Shown piece by piece: positions 16,437-26,439 of a DNA stretch of 64,000 nucleotides (positions are counted from its first letter, which is position 1; the number at the start of each line of letters is the position of its first letter). The notes under the pieces were generated by a model. It ran no database searches. It worked only from the letters and a program-made list of their open reading frames with translations, and was not told the DNA's origin. Location of the stretch: contig JALSOQ010000016.1 in NCBI GenBank assembly GCA_026986375.1, positions 1 to 64,000 on the forward strand, written 5' to 3'. The position numbers and the translations under genes are program-made. The stretch is from Archaeoglobaceae archaeon. Lineage in GTDB: Archaea; Halobacteriota; Archaeoglobi; Archaeoglobales; Archaeoglobaceae.

Positions 16437-17861
16437 TTAAATCTTGGGTGCCCACTCGGGCAGTCTCAACCAGGCTATAGGTCCGAAGATATAGTGAGAC
16501 AGAATGAATCCAAGGACTATGTTTATCGCCGCACCTATGAAGAACGCGGCCCATGGTCTCGCACCGAACTTGACGAACTCTCTGAACCTCGTAGTCATAC
16601 CTATGCTGAAGAATGTGAATATGAATGTCCATGTTCTCATAGTCTTTATCGGAGCTATCAGGTTGGGTTTCATGTGGTGGAGGTAAACGTCAGCGCTGAC
16701 CGTTCCTATAACCGCAGTCATTAGAGCGGACGCTATGAAGAATCCTATGACGAACTTCGGAAATCTCCACCATATTTCCATGGCGGATGGCTTTGCTCCC
16801 GTCTCTTCAACCTCCCATCTCGTAGTGGAAACTACCGCCATCACGAACGCCCATAGGCCTATCCAGATGTCTCTTCCTATGACTTTCATCAGCGTATAGG
16901 CCCATATGCAGAGATCCTTCGTGCTTATGCCCATTATCGTCTTGGCGACATGATCGTAATACCATGTTCCATACCAATCCGCGGCGGCGAAACCTGCGGC
17001 GTCTGCAAACTCGGAAGTTCCGATCCAAGCTCCGGCCTCTGCCGGATGCATCGGAGGATGCATGCTCATGGCTATACCCGGCAACAGGAATATCGCTATT
17101 ATCGCCATAATTATTACTGCGGCTATTCCGAAAACGTAGTCCTCCTTCTTGGCCCTAACGGCCGCCGCCATTGCAATTGCCGCGGAAACTCCACAGACCG
17201 CTCCTCCCGCACCCAATACGGCCGCAGTCCTCTTGTCAATTCCAAGTCCCCTCCCTATGTAGAATATCGATAGGAACGTTATTATCGCTATTATCGATGC
17301 CTGAGCGAGGACGTATGGACCGGCCATGAATATAAGGCTGAACGGCAGGGTGGCACCGAGCAGAACTATACCCGTCTTTATGTAGTATTCCACTCTGAAC
17401 CCCGCATCCATCCACTTGGGAAATCTGAAGAGGTTGCCGAGTATAAGCCCCACTATTACCGCGAGTATCGGTGGTTCTATATTGTAGTGGTGAGCGTAAT
17501 AGTTGGTTGCGACGAAGAATATCAGAATGCTCATGATGTAAACGAACGTAAAGGACGGAACGAAGTCTCTCGGTTTAAATCCGAGTATTTTGCTACTTAT
17601 CGTGAATATCACGAGCCAGAACACATAGTTCACTATGTATCCAAACCAGTGCGTTTTGTAATATGCTGTTACCTGACTCAGCGCCTTCCATTTGGGCGGT
17701 GCAGAAACTGCAAGCGTTTTAAGCGCTGAGATATTTCCAGTGTAGTAGAGGGCGAGTGAAATGAAGATCACTATGAACGCCATCCAGACCGCCCACCAGT
17801 CCTCTGTTTTCCAGAGCGCTTGCCAGCCTCTAACGACCTCTACTCTCTCCTCCTCCGCCAT
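16437..17861 (-). CDS. YeiH/UPF0324-family membrane protein (putative anion exporter)
   Basis: A 474-residue polytopic membrane protein with about 11-12 hydrophobic helices. The family signature is visible in the repeat LGNLFRFPKWMDAGFRVEYY, GIVLLGATLPFSLI and GAGGAVCGVSAAIAMAA. Bacterial YeiH proteins have been proposed as sulfate or other anion exporters; this is not firmly established. Compared with the usual ~340 residues this one has an N-terminal extension (~90 residues with two extra helices) and a long loop rich in His, Met and Trp around MSMHPPMHPAEAGAW (~265). A TATA-like element (GTTTATATTT on the minus strand, about 17896-17905) precedes it. Confidence 0.72.
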   Translation of the reverse strand: MAEEERVEVVRGWQALWKTEDWWAVWMAFIVIFISLALYYTGNISALKTLAVSAPPKWKALSQVTAYYKTHWFGYIVNYVFWLVIFTISSKILGFKPRDFVPSFTFVYIMSILIFFVATNYYAHHYNIEPPILAVIVGLILGNLFRFPKWMDAGFRVEYYIKTGIVLLGATLPFSLIFMAGPYVLAQASIIAIITFLSIFYIGRGLGIDKRTAAVLGAGGAVCGVSAAIAMAAAVRAKKEDYVFGIAAVIIMAIIAIFLLPGIAMSMHPPMHPAEAGAWIGTSEFADAAGFAAADWYGTWYYDHVAKTIMGISTKDLCIWAYTLMKVIGRDIWIGLWAFVMAVVSTTRWEVEETGAKPSAMEIWWRFPKFVIGFFIASALMTAVIGTVSADVYLHHMKPNLIAPIKTMRTWTFIFTFFSIGMTTRFREFVKFGARPWAAFFIGAAINIVLGFILSHYIFGPIAWLRLPEWAPKI

Positions 17862-18004
17862 ACGCGATCTCCTCTAAAATCTATACTGCAAAGGAAAAAT
17901 ATAAACATTGTCGTTTTTTATACTAATAAATACAAATTAGTTTATATTTTCCTTCCGGTCGAATGTCAAATCGTGATATTTCGTTCGAGGATCGGGAAAA
18001 CAAA

Positions 18005-18033
18005 AAATAGCAAATTTTAAATATTTCGTAACG
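18005..18033 (+). promoter_or_regulatory. promoter of the A-type ATP synthase operon
   Basis: AAATAGCAAATTTTAA (18005-18020) and ATATTTCGTAACG follow one another; TTTTAAATATT supplies a TATA box. A transcript starting about 26 bases later would have a leader of about 35-40 bases, with the Shine-Dalgarno AAGGTGAT at 18070-18077. The first 16 bases match the fqoH upstream region exactly. Confidence 0.5.
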
Positions 18034-18081
18034 GTTGCATTGTTGATTATTATCAAAACAACGAAATCTAAGGTGATGGTC

Positions 18082-18411
18082 ATGGAGAAAACAGAGATTC
18101 TTGAAAGGATTAAGAAGGCGGAGTTGGAGGTTGAAGAGAGGATCAGAAACGCTGAGGAAGAAAAAAAGAAGATAATAAACGAGGCTAAAATGAAAGCAAG
18201 GCAAATCATAGAAGATGCGGAAAAAGAGGCTGAGAAGGTCAAGGCGGAAATAATCGAGAAGGCCAAGGCTGAGATAGAGAAGGAGAAACAGAACATAAAG
18301 AGCTCGCTCAGCAAGGAGATTGCTGAGGTGGAGTCGAAGGGTAAGGCGAATTTGCAGAACGCGGTTGAATTTCTGTATAAAGAATTCGTAGGGATGATCG
18401 AGTATGCTTAA
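18082..18411 (+). CDS. atpH: A-type ATP synthase subunit H (peripheral stalk)
   Basis: A 109-residue, almost entirely coiled-coil protein rich in Glu, Lys and Ala (for example RIRNAEEEKKKIINEAKMK), matching subunit H/G, which pairs with subunit E in the peripheral stalk. It heads the operon, as in other archaea. The ATG at 18082 is chosen because AGGTGAT ends five bases upstream; the ATG at 18076 is inside that ribosome-binding site and the TTG at 18040 has no support. Its stop overlaps the start of atpI by 8 bases. Confidence 0.88.
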   Translation: MEKTEILERIKKAELEVEERIRNAEEEKKKIINEAKMKARQIIEDAEKEAEKVKAEIIEKAKAEIEKEKQNIKSSLSKEIAEVESKGKANLQNAVEFLYKEFVGMIEYA

Positions 18412-20449
18412 GCCGGAAAGAATGGTTAAGGTTTCCGTAGTGGGGCCAAGAGATCACTTCGAAACGGTATCCGATATACTCTACCGCCTAAACCTTATCC
18501 ACATCGAGGATCCGGTTGAAGACGAATACTTCAAACTCGGTGAACCCTTCGAGAAGGCTGGAATTTTGTCCAAGAGTCTTGTTCAACTCAGAAGCATACT
18601 GTCCTACCTGAAGCTCGATCCGGAGAAGTTCGTTCCCAAGAGGAGGTATAGGGAGGAAGAGATCAAGGCGGAGTTGGACAGAAAACTTGAAGAATACAGA
18701 ACGGAAATCGGAGCGAAGATAGACAGGATAAAGGAACTTCAGGAAAAGATAAAGGCTCTGGAGGACGAATTGAAGGTGATAGAGCCTCTCAAGGCTTTGG
18801 GAATTCCGCCGAGGCTTTTGAAAGGATACAAGACGATTAGGGCGTTCGTCGGATTCATAAGGGCGGATCCTTCTCCGAAGATTCAGAGCATAACTTCGGA
18901 TTTCGAAGTGTTTTTGAAGGATTACGGTAAGGAATACGTAGTTGCGGTTTTCGTTAAGGTCGAATACGCCGAAGAAGTTTACAGGGTGTTGCAGGAGCTT
19001 GGATTCAGAGAGGTTTCGGTTCCGGACATAGAGGATTACGATTCGAGGATCTCTGAAATAAACTCCGAAATTTCGAGGCTCAAAGAGGAGATAGCGACTC
19101 TCGAAAAGGAGATCGAGGATCTAAAGGCGAGAGAGGCAGAGTTGATGCTCGCCATCGAGGAATACCTAAGCATGGAGCTTGAGAAATCCGAACTGCCCTT
19201 AAAGTCGTTGGTGTCCAAGTATGCGTTCATAATAGTGGGCTACATACCGGCAAGGAAGTTCAACGAATTCAAATCTGCTGTGGAATCCGAGACTGGAGGT
19301 AAGGTTACGGTCGAAATGATTGAGGACGAAGAATTCGAGCCTCCAACGAAGCTCAACAATCCTCCCGGCGTCAGAAACTTCGAGATTCTCACGTTGACTT
19401 ACACAACGCCCAAGTATCACGAAATCGATCCGACGGCGATAATGGCGATATTCTTCCCGATATTCTTCGGAGCTATGCTTGGAGATGTGGGTTACGGTGC
19501 CATAATCACGGTCCTTTGTTTGTTTCTGAAAAGGATATTCAAAACGGAAGGATGGCAGAGGCTGTTGAACATAGGAGTATATGCTGGGATAGTATCGATA
19601 TTCTTTGGCTTCATATATGGAGAGTGCTTTGGGCCATTCGTATCGGTTGAGGAGGGTAAAATAGAGTTCTTCAAGCACTTCCTCTGGCCGATTCTGCATG
19701 CCATAGGCGTTCATAAATTCGAACCGGTTTTCGACAGAGTTTCTCCGATGGGAATTAAGGTTCTGCTGTTCGTCACGATCGTCGTCGGTATCTTCAAGAT
19801 CCTCTGGGGATTCATACTCGGATTCTACACCGTTCTTAAAGAGCATGGATTCAAGGAAGCGATGCTCGAAAAGGGCTGTTGGATTCTCGGAGTTTTGGGC
19901 TTGGCGTGCATAATATTCGGATTCGCCTATAACTTGGGTGTGTTCCACTACTTCTTCGGAGTAGGACCGGCTGAGGGTTCTGGAATTCCACCGCTCCCAT
20001 TGCCCGGTGTTGTCAAGGGGTGGCAGCAGGGATTGAACTTCTTCTACTTGGCAGCTTTGCCTTTGATACTGATATGGTTCGTTCTGTTCGTAATGGGCGA
20101 AGTTCCGAAGATGGGAGCGATGGGTGTAATACTCGCAGTAGAACTGCTCACGTGGTTCGGTCAGATAGTCAGCTACGCCAGAATTCTCGCCATAGGTCTG
20201 TCGTCGGTTTACATAGCGTTCGTCATGAACTTCATAGGAGTCGGACTCATAGATCCGCAGGGGATGTGCATACCGGTGCTCGGAGTCATAGTTCTGATAA
20301 TAGGCCATCTGATCAACCTGATACTCGGTGTCCTCGATCCGGGCTTACAGTCCTTGAGATTGCACTACGTAGAGTTCTTTACGAAGTTCCTTGAGGGTGG
20401 TGGAGTGTTGTATAAGCCGTTTGGTAGAATAAAGAAGTTTTTGGAGTGA
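18404..20449 (+). CDS. atpI: A-type ATP synthase subunit I (membrane stator, a subunit)
   Basis: A 681-residue protein with a soluble N-terminal half (to about 330) of globular and coiled-coil segments (LKEEIATLEKEIEDLKARE) and a C-terminal membrane half with 7-8 helices. The essential arginine of the ion half-channel is expected in the helix LLTWFGQIVSYARILAIGL (~592). It links the c ring to the peripheral stalks. Full family length, no break. It overlaps atpH and is followed by atpK after 14 bases containing a strong GGAGGTG site. Confidence 0.95.
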   Translation: MLKPERMVKVSVVGPRDHFETVSDILYRLNLIHIEDPVEDEYFKLGEPFEKAGILSKSLVQLRSILSYLKLDPEKFVPKRRYREEEIKAELDRKLEEYRTEIGAKIDRIKELQEKIKALEDELKVIEPLKALGIPPRLLKGYKTIRAFVGFIRADPSPKIQSITSDFEVFLKDYGKEYVVAVFVKVEYAEEVYRVLQELGFREVSVPDIEDYDSRISEINSEISRLKEEIATLEKEIEDLKAREAELMLAIEEYLSMELEKSELPLKSLVSKYAFIIVGYIPARKFNEFKSAVESETGGKVTVEMIEDEEFEPPTKLNNPPGVRNFEILTLTYTTPKYHEIDPTAIMAIFFPIFFGAMLGDVGYGAIITVLCLFLKRIFKTEGWQRLLNIGVYAGIVSIFFGFIYGECFGPFVSVEEGKIEFFKHFLWPILHAIGVHKFEPVFDRVSPMGIKVLLFVTIVVGIFKILWGFILGFYTVLKEHGFKEAMLEKGCWILGVLGLACIIFGFAYNLGVFHYFFGVGPAEGSGIPPLPLPGVVKGWQQGLNFFYLAALPLILIWFVLFVMGEVPKMGAMGVILAVELLTWFGQIVSYARILAIGLSSVYIAFVMNFIGVGLIDPQGMCIPVLGVIVLIIGHLINLILGVLDPGLQSLRLHYVEFFTKFLEGGGVLYKPFGRIKKFLE

Positions 20450-20463
20450 AGGAGGTGGTGTGA

Positions 20464-20697
20464 ATGGCGGAGGAAGCGATTGCGAGGGGTTTGATTGCGG
20501 TTGGAGCAGGTTTAGCTGTAGGGTTGGCTGGAATTGGAGCTGGACTTGGTGAGAGCGGAATCGGAGCGGCTGCGGTAGGAGCTACAGCGGAGGACAGAGG
20601 CTTCTTCGGTCTCGGTATACTGTTCACAGTTATCCCAGAAACGATCGTAATCTTCGGACTCGTCATAGCATTCATACTGATGTTCGCATTCCACTAA
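20464..20697 (+). CDS. atpK: A-type ATP synthase subunit K (c-ring proteolipid)
   Basis: A 77-residue two-helix hairpin, the ring subunit that carries the transported ion. The second helix has the ion-binding glutamate (Glu59) in VIPETIVIFGLV. The first helix is Gly/Ala rich (GLAVGLAGIGAGLGESGIG) with a further glutamate at 30. It is the simple single-hairpin form, not a duplicated one. The polar loop is ATAEDRGFF. Ion type (H+ or Na+) cannot be fixed safely from the sequence alone. A strong GGAGGTG ribosome-binding site precedes it, consistent with the high copy number needed. Confidence 0.95.
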   Translation: MAEEAIARGLIAVGAGLAVGLAGIGAGLGESGIGAAAVGATAEDRGFFGLGILFTVIPETIVIFGLVIAFILMFAFH

Positions 20698-20720
20698 CCC
20701 TTTCGAAAGGGTGAACAGAA

Positions 20721-21287
20721 ATGCCACTTGATAGCGTGGTTCAGGAGATATATAGGAAGGGAGAGGAGCAGGTTCAAGCGATAATCAGCGAGGCCAAGAA
20801 AGAGGCGGAGAGGATCATCAAGGAGGCGGAGGAGAAAGCCAAGGAGATCCTTGAGAGGGCGAGAGTCGAGGGGGAGAAGGAAGCCGAAGCTTTGAGAAGG
20901 CAGGAGATTTCGAGCGTAAGGCTTGAGATGAAGAGGGAACTGCTGAATAAGCAGAGGGAGATACTCGAAGCTGTGTTCAAGGCCGTGGAGGAGAGAGTTA
21001 AGGGAATGGATCCCGAAACGAAGAAGAAGGTTTACACGGCTCTTCTCAAGAAGTATGCGATGGAGGGTATGGTCATATATTCGAACAAGGAGGATGAGGA
21101 TCTTGTCAAGTCTTTAATTCAAGAGCTCGGACTGAACGCGAAATACGGTGGAAACATCGAGTGTTTGGGCGGTGTGGTTATAGAAAGTTCGGACGGAGAG
21201 TTGAGGATAAATCTGACGTTTGAGGAGCTCCTGAATCAGTTATACGAGCAGAAGATGAGTGAGCTATCGAAGATGCTGTTCGGGTGA
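20721..21287 (+). CDS. atpE: A-type ATP synthase subunit E (peripheral stalk)
   Basis: A 188-residue subunit with an N-terminal coiled coil of about 90 residues (KEAERIIKEAEEKAKEILER) and a C-terminal globular domain (KYGGNIECLGGVVIESSDGE) that binds the top of the A3B3 head. It pairs with subunit H to form the stator stalk. Normal length. A short spacer of 23 bases follows atpK, with GAAAGGGTGA as the likely ribosome-binding site. Confidence 0.93.
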   Translation: MPLDSVVQEIYRKGEEQVQAIISEAKKEAERIIKEAEEKAKEILERARVEGEKEAEALRRQEISSVRLEMKRELLNKQREILEAVFKAVEERVKGMDPETKKKVYTALLKKYAMEGMVIYSNKEDEDLVKSLIQELGLNAKYGGNIECLGGVVIESSDGELRINLTFEELLNQLYEQKMSELSKMLFG

Positions 21288-21293
21288 TCCGCA

Positions 21294-22316
21294 ATGTTGC
21301 TCAAGAGTAAGAGATCCTCATGGGCTTATATAGTTGCAAGGGTAAAGGTAATGAAAAGGAGGCTCATTCCGAGCGAGGAATACCGAAAGCTGCTCAACAT
21401 GGATTTCAACGAAATAGTGAGGTATCTTGAGGAGACGGATTACAAGAGGGAGATAGACGAACTCGCATACAAATACTCCGGTCCGAGGTTGTTGGATTAC
21501 GCCTTGACGCTCAACTTGGGTAGGACTTATAGGAAAATAATGGACGTATCCTTCGGAATAGCGAAGGACATAATCACAACGTATCTAAAGAGATGGGATA
21601 TATGGAACATAGTGACCATAATCAGGGGAAAGATGGCGGGAGTTTCCGAGGAGGAGATAGAGGAGGCTTTGGTTCCCGTCGGTGAATACACCCTCGACTT
21701 CTACAAATCTCTGATACCTAAGGAGATAGACGAAATCGTGAAGACCTTCGAGGGGACGCCATATTACTCCGTATTGTCTAAGGTGGGGAGCGAGCCTCTG
21801 AGCATAATAGAGGACGAGCTCTACAAGATATACTACCACCAGATTCTAAAGGAAAGACCGAGCGAATTCGCCCTAAAGCTGTTCGTTGACTTCATAAAAA
21901 TGGAAATCGATATAAAGAACATAAAGACGATTCTAAGGTTGAAGAGAGAGGACGTTTCGGCGGAGGAGATCATGAGGAGGATAATACCGGGTGGATTCGA
22001 GATAACGGAGGAGGAGGCATCGAAACTTATAGCGATGTCTTGGGACGAGCTCGTCAAAGCTTTGGAGGGATACTGGTTCTCGAAGGGACTTGAAGGCATA
22101 ACTGACAAGAGCATTTCGAGAATAGAGATCAAATTCGATAAAGCATGGATGGAGGTCGTAGCTAGGAGGGCGAGCAACTATCCGTTATCTATATTACCGG
22201 TGTTGCAGTATATGGTGTTGAAGAAGATAGAGGTGGATAACTTAAGGACTTTGGGTTGGGGTAAGTGGCAGGGGATTCCGAATGAGGAGATAGAAGAGCA
22301 GCTGGTGATACTATGA
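21294..22316 (+). CDS. atpC: A-type ATP synthase subunit C (central stalk, d-type)
   Basis: A 340-residue, all-helical funnel-shaped subunit that seats the central rotor on the c ring. It shows the three-fold internal pattern of the family: YRKLLNMDFNEIVRYLEET, then helical repeats such as DFIKMEIDIKNIKTILRLKR, and the C-terminal VLKKIEVDNLRTLGWGK. The start at 21294 follows the atpE stop by 6 bases. Its stop overlaps atpF by 4 bases. Confidence 0.93.
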   Translation: MLLKSKRSSWAYIVARVKVMKRRLIPSEEYRKLLNMDFNEIVRYLEETDYKREIDELAYKYSGPRLLDYALTLNLGRTYRKIMDVSFGIAKDIITTYLKRWDIWNIVTIIRGKMAGVSEEEIEEALVPVGEYTLDFYKSLIPKEIDEIVKTFEGTPYYSVLSKVGSEPLSIIEDELYKIYYHQILKERPSEFALKLFVDFIKMEIDIKNIKTILRLKREDVSAEEIMRRIIPGGFEITEEEASKLIAMSWDELVKALEGYWFSKGLEGITDKSISRIEIKFDKAWMEVVARRASNYPLSILPVLQYMVLKKIEVDNLRTLGWGKWQGIPNEEIEEQLVIL

Positions 22317-22618
22317 AGAAGGTTGCGGTTATAGGCGATCCGGATTTCACGATCGGTTTTAGGCTCGTCGGAATTAGGGATGTCTATGACGTTACCAACG
22401 ATGAGGAGTTGGTTAATGCCGTTAGGGACGTTTTGAGTAGGGATGATATCGGTATTGTCGTGATCAGGTATGACGATCTTAAGAAGTTGCCCGTTATGTT
22501 GAGGAGGGAGATAGACGAGAGGGTTGAGCCGACGTTTGTTGCGGTCGGCGGGATGGGTAGTGTTGAGGAGTTGAGGGAGAAGATAAGAAAGGCGATAGGT
22601 GTTGACCTATGGAAGTGA
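22313..22618 (+). CDS. atpF: A-type ATP synthase subunit F (central stalk)
   Basis: A 101-residue Rossmann-like subunit bound to the rotor shaft. It starts [19 protein letters not shown], the family's most conserved stretch, and continues [15 protein letters not shown] and EPTFVAVGG. Normal length. Both ends overlap neighbours (4 bases with atpC, 10 with atpA), so translation of C-F-A is probably coupled. Confidence 0.93.
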   Translation: MKKVAVIGDPDFTIGFRLVGIRDVYDVTNDEELVNAVRDVLSRDDIGIVVIRYDDLKKLPVMLRREIDERVEPTFVAVGGMGSVEELREKIRKAIGVDLWK

Positions 22619-24354
22619 AAACGGCTGGTTCGGTTGGAGAGATATATAGGATTTCAGGGCCTCTCGTGGTAGCTGAGGGACTGAAGGCGAAGATGTACGA
22701 CGTATGCAAGGTAGGAGAAGAGGGACTGATGGGTGAAGTCGTAGGTATCAGAGGAGACAAGATCCTCATTCAGGTTTACGAGGACACTTCTGGAGTTAGG
22801 CCGGGAGAGAAGGTCATAAACACGGGAATGCCTTTGAGCGTTGAACTCGGTCCGGGAATGCTCGGAACGATATACGACGGTGTTCAGAGACCCCTTCCGG
22901 CTTTGAAGGAGGTCAGCGGGGACTTCATAGGAAGGGGCATCGAGGCCCCGGGTTTGGATAGAAAGAAGAAGTGGCACTTCAAGCCGACGGTTAAGAAGGG
23001 AGATAAGGTTAAGGGTGGAGATATAATAGGTGTGGTAAAGGAGACTGAGCTCATATCCGAACACAGGATTTTGGTTCCGCCGAACATCAGCGGAACTATA
23101 ACCGAAATCTACGAGGGAGACTTCACGGTCGAGGACACGGTTGCGGTTTTAGACAACGGAACAGAACTGAAGCTCTACCACAAGTGGCCCGTCAGAATTC
23201 CGAGGCCTTACGTAGAGAAGCTTCCGCCCGAGATTCCTCTCATCACGGGTCAGAGAATTTTGGACACGTTCTTCCCGGTTGCCAAGGGTGGAACGGCGGC
23301 CATACCCGGACCATTCGGAAGCGGTAAGACCGTCACGCAGCACCAGCTTGCAAAGTGGGCCGACGCGCAGATAATAGTTTACATCGGTTGCGGAGAAAGA
23401 GGAAACGAGATGACAGAAGTTCTGGAGGAGTTCCCGGAGCTCAAGGATCCGAGGACCGGAAGGCCTTTGATGGAGAGAACCGTGCTCATAGCCAACACTT
23501 CAAACATGCCGGTAGCTGCGAGAGAGGCTTCCGTTTACACGGGAATCACGATCGCGGAATACTTTAGAGATATGGGATACGACGTCGCCATTCAGGCCGA
23601 TTCAACATCAAGATGGGCCGAGGCGATGAGAGAGATATCGGGTAGGCTTGAAGAGATGCCCGGTGAGGAAGGTTATCCCGCCTACCTCGCATCGAGATTG
23701 GCTGAGTTCTACGAGAGAGCTGGTAGAGTCAAGACGCTCAGCGGACACATTGGGAGTGTTACGGTAGTTGGAGCTGTTTCACCACCGGGTGGAGACTTCA
23801 GCGAACCGGTTACGCAGAACACGCTGAGAATCGTGAAGGTCTTCTGGGCGCTGGATGCCAAGTTGGCTGCGAGAAGACACTTCCCGGCCATAAACTGGCT
23901 CCAGAGCTACAGTCTTTACGTTGAGACTCTGAGGCCGTGGTTCGAGAAGAACGTCGCGCCGGACTGGGGTGAGCTGAGGAACTGGGCGATGGAGGTTCTG
24001 CAGGAGGAGGCGAACTTGCAGGAGATAGTTCAGCTCGTAGGAAGCGATGCTCTGCCGGATGCACAGAGGATTCTGTTGGAGGTTGCGAGGATGATCAGAG
24101 AGATCTACCTCATTCAGTATGCCTACGATCCAGTCGATACCTACTGTCCGCTCGAAAAGCAGTATGACATGCTCAAAGGCATTAAGATGATCAACGACTG
24201 GATGTATAAGGCCTTGGAGATGGGCAAGCCCGTGGAGGAGATAATCGGCGTCAAGGGTAAGGAGAAGTTCGCGAGGGCGAAGTTCGAGGAGAATTACAAG
24301 CCCGTGCTTGAGGAGGCTTTGGAGGAGATTAGGAAGAACCTCTTGGGAGAGTGA
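22609..24354 (+). CDS. atpA: A-type ATP synthase catalytic subunit A
   Basis: The catalytic ATPase subunit, 581 residues. It has an N-terminal beta barrel ([14 protein letters not shown]), the bulge domain unique to A/V-type A subunits (~110-190), the P-loop GPFGSGKT (~234), the catalytic glutamate in [13 protein letters not shown], Walker B in [15 protein letters not shown], and the C-terminal helical bundle. There is no intein, although archaeal atpA genes can carry one at the P-loop. Complete and in the expected operon position. Confidence 0.97.
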   Translation: MEVKTAGSVGEIYRISGPLVVAEGLKAKMYDVCKVGEEGLMGEVVGIRGDKILIQVYEDTSGVRPGEKVINTGMPLSVELGPGMLGTIYDGVQRPLPALKEVSGDFIGRGIEAPGLDRKKKWHFKPTVKKGDKVKGGDIIGVVKETELISEHRILVPPNISGTITEIYEGDFTVEDTVAVLDNGTELKLYHKWPVRIPRPYVEKLPPEIPLITGQRILDTFFPVAKGGTAAIPGPFGSGKTVTQHQLAKWADAQIIVYIGCGERGNEMTEVLEEFPELKDPRTGRPLMERTVLIANTSNMPVAAREASVYTGITIAEYFRDMGYDVAIQADSTSRWAEAMREISGRLEEMPGEEGYPAYLASRLAEFYERAGRVKTLSGHIGSVTVVGAVSPPGGDFSEPVTQNTLRIVKVFWALDAKLAARRHFPAINWLQSYSLYVETLRPWFEKNVAPDWGELRNWAMEVLQEEANLQEIVQLVGSDALPDAQRILLEVARMIREIYLIQYAYDPVDTYCPLEKQYDMLKGIKMINDWMYKALEMGKPVEEIIGVKGKEKFARAKFEENYKPVLEEALEEIRKNLLGE

Positions 24355-24360
24355 TGTGTT

Positions 24361-25761
24361 ATGGGGAAGGAGTATAAGACGATTACGGATATCGCCGGTC
24401 CTTTAGTTTTTTTGGAGAAGACCGAACCGGTAGCTTACGGTGAACTGGTTACGATCACCCTGCCGGACGGAACCGTTAGGAGAGGTCAGGTTCTGGACAC
24501 ATCCAAGGACTTCGTCGTAGTTCAGGTTTTCGAGGGAACGAGGGGATTGGACAAATCGTGCAGCGTGAGGTTCACTGGAGATGTCGTTAAGCTGAACTGT
24601 TCGAAGGACATGCTCGGTAGAATTCTGAGCGGTTCTGGAGAGCCGATAGATGGTGGGCCGAAGATAGTTCCGGAGGAGAGGAGAGAAATAGTCGGTGCCG
24701 CTATAAATCCATATGCGAGGCAGTATCCGAGAGAGTTCATACAGACCGGTATTTCTGCCATCGACGGAATGAACACGCTGGTTAGAGGTCAGAAGTTGCC
24801 GATATTCAGCGGTTCCGGTCTGCCGCACAACGACATTGCCCTGCAGATCGCGAGGCAGGCTAAGGTAAGGGGAACCGAAGAGGAGTTCGCCATCGTATTC
24901 GCCGCCATGGGTATAACTTACGAGGAAGCTCACCAGTTCATGAAGGAGTTCGAGAGAACTGGAGCTCTTGAGAGAGCGGTAGTTTTCCTCAACTTGGCGA
25001 GCGATCCGGCCATCGAGAGGCTGATTACGCCGAGAATGGCTTTGACAGCCGCCGAATTCTTGGCTTACGAATACGACTATCACATCCTCGTCATCCTGAC
25101 GGACATGACCAACTACTGCGAGGCTTTGAGAGAGATTTCGGCGGCGAGAGAAGAGGTTCCGGGAAGGAGAGGTTATCCGGGTTACATGTATACGGATCTC
25201 GCTACGATATACGAGAGGGCGGGTAGAATCAGGGGTAGGAAGGGAACGATTACCCAGATGCCCATCCTTACGATGCCCGGTGACGACATAACTCACCCGA
25301 TCCCCGACCTTACGGGATACATCACAGAGGGGCAGATAGTTCTAAGCAGAGAGCTCCACGCCAAGGGTATCTATCCGCCGATCGACGTCCTTCCATCGCT
25401 CAGCAGGTTGATGAAGGAGGGTATCGGTAAGGGAATGACAAGGGAGGATCATAAGGAGTGGAACGACCAGATGTATGCCGCCTACGCTGAGGGTGTCGAT
25501 CTGAGAGGTCTCGTGGCTATAGTTGGTGAGGAAGCTCTGTCGGAGAGGGACAGGAGGTATCTTAAGTTCGCCGACGAGTTCGAGAGGAGGTTCGTCAATC
25601 AAGGCAAGTATGAGGACAGAGACATAGAATACACGCTCGACTTGGGTTGGGAGCTCCTCGCGATTCTGCCAGAAGAAGAGCTCACGAAGATAAGGAGGGA
25701 ATACATCGAGAAGTATCATCCGAAGTACAGGAAGAAGAAGGCGGAAGGAGAGGCATCTTAA
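24361..25761 (+). CDS. atpB: A-type ATP synthase regulatory subunit B
   Basis: The non-catalytic head subunit, 466 residues. Seen: the N-terminal barrel ([18 protein letters not shown]), the degenerate nucleotide loop [16 protein letters not shown] in place of a true P-loop, [15 protein letters not shown], and the C-terminal [21 protein letters not shown] block. This pattern separates B from A and from bacterial beta subunits. It starts 6 bases after atpA. Confidence 0.97.
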   Translation: MGKEYKTITDIAGPLVFLEKTEPVAYGELVTITLPDGTVRRGQVLDTSKDFVVVQVFEGTRGLDKSCSVRFTGDVVKLNCSKDMLGRILSGSGEPIDGGPKIVPEERREIVGAAINPYARQYPREFIQTGISAIDGMNTLVRGQKLPIFSGSGLPHNDIALQIARQAKVRGTEEEFAIVFAAMGITYEEAHQFMKEFERTGALERAVVFLNLASDPAIERLITPRMALTAAEFLAYEYDYHILVILTDMTNYCEALREISAAREEVPGRRGYPGYMYTDLATIYERAGRIRGRKGTITQMPILTMPGDDITHPIPDLTGYITEGQIVLSRELHAKGIYPPIDVLPSLSRLMKEGIGKGMTREDHKEWNDQMYAAYAEGVDLRGLVAIVGEEALSERDRRYLKFADEFERRFVNQGKYEDRDIEYTLDLGWELLAILPEEELTKIRREYIEKYHPKYRKKKAEGEAS

Positions 25762-25788
25762 CCCTATTTTTTCTTTTGAGGTGTTTTT

Positions 25789-26430
25789 ATGTCCGTAGTC
25801 AAGGTTCAGCCGACGAGAATGGAATTAATTAAGCTCAGAAGAAGGATAAAGATGGCCAAGAGAGGACACTCCCTGCTGAAGATGAAGAGAGACGGTTTGA
25901 TAATGGAGTTCAGAGAGCTCTTGGAGGAGGCCAAGAAGGTAATCGGCGGGATGGCGGAGAAATACGAGAAGGCCATGCAGAAACTCGCCCTCGCGATGGC
26001 GGTCGATGGAGTTGTGGCAGTAAAATCGATAGCGATGGCGAGGCAGTGTGAGCCGAAGTTCGTTATGCACAAGAAGAACATAATGGGCGTTGTTGTGCCC
26101 GTCATAAAGAGGGAAGAGAAGATAGTTAGGTGTGTTGTGGAGAGGGAATACGGTGTCTTGGGAACGACTGCGAGGATAGATGAGGCTGTCGAGGCTTTCG
26201 AGCAGCTTGTAGACGCGATACTGGAGGTTGCGGAAATCGAGACGACGATTAGAAGGCTCATAGAGGAGATAGAGAAGACGAAGAGGAGAGTCAACGCTTT
26301 GGAGTATAGGGTCATACCTTCCATGGAGGAGGCGTGCAAGTTCATAGCGTTCAAGCTTGAGGAGATGGACAGGGAAAACATAATAAGGTTGAAGAAGCTG
26401 AAGAGCAAGAAGGCCAAGCAGGAAGCGTAA
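25789..26430 (+). CDS. atpD: A-type ATP synthase subunit D (rotor shaft)
   Basis: A 213-residue subunit that forms the long central rotor helices inside the A3B3 head. The N-terminal helix VQPTRMELIKLRRRIKMAKR and the C-terminal helix IRRLIEEIEKTKRRVNALEY are the coiled pair; the family phrase KTKRRVNALEYRVIPSMEEA is intact. It is the last gene of the nine-gene operon. The convergent DUF2299 gene ends 10 bases away. Confidence 0.95.
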   Translation: MSVVKVQPTRMELIKLRRRIKMAKRGHSLLKMKRDGLIMEFRELLEEAKKVIGGMAEKYEKAMQKLALAMAVDGVVAVKSIAMARQCEPKFVMHKKNIMGVVVPVIKREEKIVRCVVEREYGVLGTTARIDEAVEAFEQLVDAILEVAEIETTIRRLIEEIEKTKRRVNALEYRVIPSMEEACKFIAFKLEEMDRENIIRLKKLKSKKAKQEA

Positions 26431-26439
26431 ATTTATTTT

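Noticed and set aside
17922-17941. Short inverted repeat ACTAAT/ATTAGT in the ATP synthase upstream region
   Set aside because: Six-base arms in very AT-rich DNA are expected by chance; no matching copy at the fqoH promoter.
19199-20308. A 369-codon open frame on the minus strand
   Set aside because: It lies wholly inside atpI, has no recognisable motif and a composition typical of antisense to a coding gene.
24403-25296. A 297-codon minus-strand frame
   Set aside because: It is antisense to atpB; arginine- and serine-rich shadow sequence without domain features.
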